From Mycobacterium sp. D16R12 (GTDB taxonomy: Bacteria > Actinomycetota > Actinomycetes > Mycobacteriales > Mycobacteriaceae), in assembly GCF_002013465.1 (NCBI RefSeq), contig NZ_MAFC01000029.1, positions 1 to 64,000 on the forward strand: a stretch of 64,000 bases of DNA, written 5' to 3'. The notes under the pieces were generated by a model. That model did no database searches and had not been told where the DNA came from. It was given only the letters and a program-made list of their open reading frames with translations. Positions 62,247-64,000 of this stretch are shown in pieces (position 1 is the first letter of the stretch; every line of letters begins with the position of its first letter). A program made the position numbers and the translations under genes.

Positions 62247-63316
62247 GTGGAATCAGGGTTTTTCAGGTGGCGACCGGAAACCTCGGCACCGAGATGATCA
62301 AGCGTATCGCCCAGCATCCCGAGCTGGAACTAGCCGGATTGCATTGCTACTCAAGAGAAAAGATCGGCCGCGACGCCGGCGAGCTCGTGGGGCTGGAACC
62401 CAATGGCGTCCTTGCGACAGGCACCGTCGAGGAGATCATCGCCGCCAAGCCCGATGTGCTGACCTTCCACGGTGTGTTCCCCGACGAGGATCTCTACGTG
62501 AAGGTGCTCGAGGCGGGCATCGACATCGTCACCACCGCCGACTGGATCACCGGACACCACCGCGACCAGAACCACCCGCATCCCTCGGGCCGATCCACCA
62601 CCGAGGTCTTGCGGGAAGCGTGTGAACGGGGCGGATCCACCTTCTACGGCACCGGGATGAATCCGGGTCTGACACAGATCCTGGGCGTCATCCACTCCTG
62701 CGACGTCGCCGAGATCGAGAACGTGACCGTCATCGAATCGGTGGATGTGTCCTGCCATCATTCGGTGGACTCCTGGGAGATGGTCGGATACGGGCGCCCC
62801 ATCGAGGATCCGGAGATCCCGGCCCTCCTCGAGAAGGGCACCCGGGTCTTCGCCGACGGGGTGTATCTGATGGCCGACTGCTTCGGCCTCGAACTCGACG
62901 ACGTCACGTTCTCCTATGAGCTGGGGGCCTGCACCGAGGACGTCGACCTCGGTTGGTACCGGCTGCCGAAGGGCTCCCTGGGTGCCAACTATCTGAAGTA
63001 CCAAGGAATCGTCGATGGCGTACCCAAGGTGGAGGTGCATGTCGAATGGCAGATGACGCCGAAGACTGAGCCGCACTGGAACGTCAAGGGCTGCTACATC
63101 ACCAAGATCCAGGGCGATCCCTGCGTCTACAGCAAGCACATGGTCATTCCCAAGCCCGGTACCGACTTCTCCGACCCCGCCGCCTTCGCATCTGTCGGGA
63201 TGACCGTGACGGGTCTGCCCGCGCTCAACGCCATCCGGAGCGTCATCGATGCCCCACCGGGCATCCTCACCTCGGCCGACCTGCCACTGCGCGGATTCGC
63301 GGGCCGGTTCAAGTAG
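62243..63316 (+). CDS. Dihydrodipicolinate reductase-like NAD(P)-binding protein
   Basis: A 357-residue protein of the family annotated in actinobacteria as dihydrodipicolinate reductase-like or NAD(P)H-dependent amine dehydrogenase. The N-terminal VFQVATGNLGTEMIKRI replaces the classic GxxGxxG nucleotide loop with ATGNLG, and GTGMNPGLTQILG is a family motif. The C-terminal region has long conserved aromatic and acidic segments (VHVEWQMTPKTEPHWNVKGCY). It is coupled to the Rieske gene. Lysine biosynthesis is unlikely, because catabolic operons carry these proteins. Confidence 0.82.
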   Translation: MSGIRVFQVATGNLGTEMIKRIAQHPELELAGLHCYSREKIGRDAGELVGLEPNGVLATGTVEEIIAAKPDVLTFHGVFPDEDLYVKVLEAGIDIVTTADWITGHHRDQNHPHPSGRSTTEVLREACERGGSTFYGTGMNPGLTQILGVIHSCDVAEIENVTVIESVDVSCHHSVDSWEMVGYGRPIEDPEIPALLEKGTRVFADGVYLMADCFGLELDDVTFSYELGACTEDVDLGWYRLPKGSLGANYLKYQGIVDGVPKVEVHVEWQMTPKTEPHWNVKGCYITKIQGDPCVYSKHMVIPKPGTDFSDPAAFASVGMTVTGLPALNAIRSVIDAPPGILTSADLPLRGFAGRFK

Positions 63317-63349
63317 GGCTGTGCGGACACCGCTGACAGCTGGGACGGG

Positions 63350-63355
63350 TAGCCT
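63350..63355 (+). promoter_or_regulatory. purM: Candidate -10 element for purM
   Basis: TAGCCT, 10 bases before the ATG; transcription would start three or four bases upstream of the start codon, effectively leaderless. No -35 stands out. Confidence 0.4.
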
Positions 63356-63365
63356 AAGGCCCGTT

Positions 63366-64000
<635 letters not shown>

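Overview
The window is high-GC actinobacterial DNA, and gene content and order point to a rapidly growing mycobacterium. A member of the Mycobacteroides abscessus-chelonae group is my best guess, by inference and without any database search. The backbone follows the Mycobacterium tuberculosis block Rv0756c to Rv0809: phoP-phoR with the HIT protein, then purD, purB-cyp126, purC, the oligopeptidase gene, the DUF2334 and flavoprotein genes, purS-purQ, encapsulin with its DyP peroxidase, pepC, purL, the CPBP protease, the SCP-like protein, purF and purM. A PPE protein of the PPW subfamily supports a mycobacterial host.

Layout. 1-4.9 kb: a small copper-chaperone-like protein, a methyltransferase, an orphan PPE protein, a flavoprotein with a DUF202 membrane protein, tRNA-Thr(TGT) and a small HNH protein. 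4.9-8.4 kb: a decapeptide-repeat protein, PhoP-PhoR behind a clear PhoP box, and a HIT protein. 8.3-15.8 kb: an EamA transporter with a divergent LysR regulator, a PF10118 protein paired with a ferredoxin-containing reductase, an epoxide-hydrolase-like enzyme, an N-acyl-amino-acid-deacylase-like amidohydrolase and a TetR regulator. 15.8-48.8 kb: the purine backbone, interleaved with exported esterases, an aminotransferase, CYP126, oligopeptidase B, a sugar transporter, glutathione peroxidase, flavoprotein, encapsulin and membrane proteins. 48.8-63.3 kb: a block separating purF from purM, with an AraC regulator, an epimerase, a complete oligopeptide ABC importer, a large exported lipase-like protein and a TetR/amidase unit divergent from a Rieske oxygenase/reductase unit. 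The window ends inside purM.

How the genes work together. PurF, PurD, PurS/Q/L, PurM, PurC and PurB supply IMP-pathway steps 1, 2, 4, 5, 8 and 9, PurB also acting at the AMP branch. The small PurL with separate PurS and PurQ is the three-subunit FGAM synthetase. Encapsulin and DyP form a cargo-loaded nanocompartment operon. The 51.8-57 kb genes make one peptide importer.

A recurring regulatory feature is that about twenty genes, including purD, purB, purC, purS and purL, have a -10-like hexamer 6 or 7 nt before the start codon, which predicts leaderless transcripts. I see no insertion sequence, CRISPR array or rRNA gene. No stretch over 300 bases lacks a gene.
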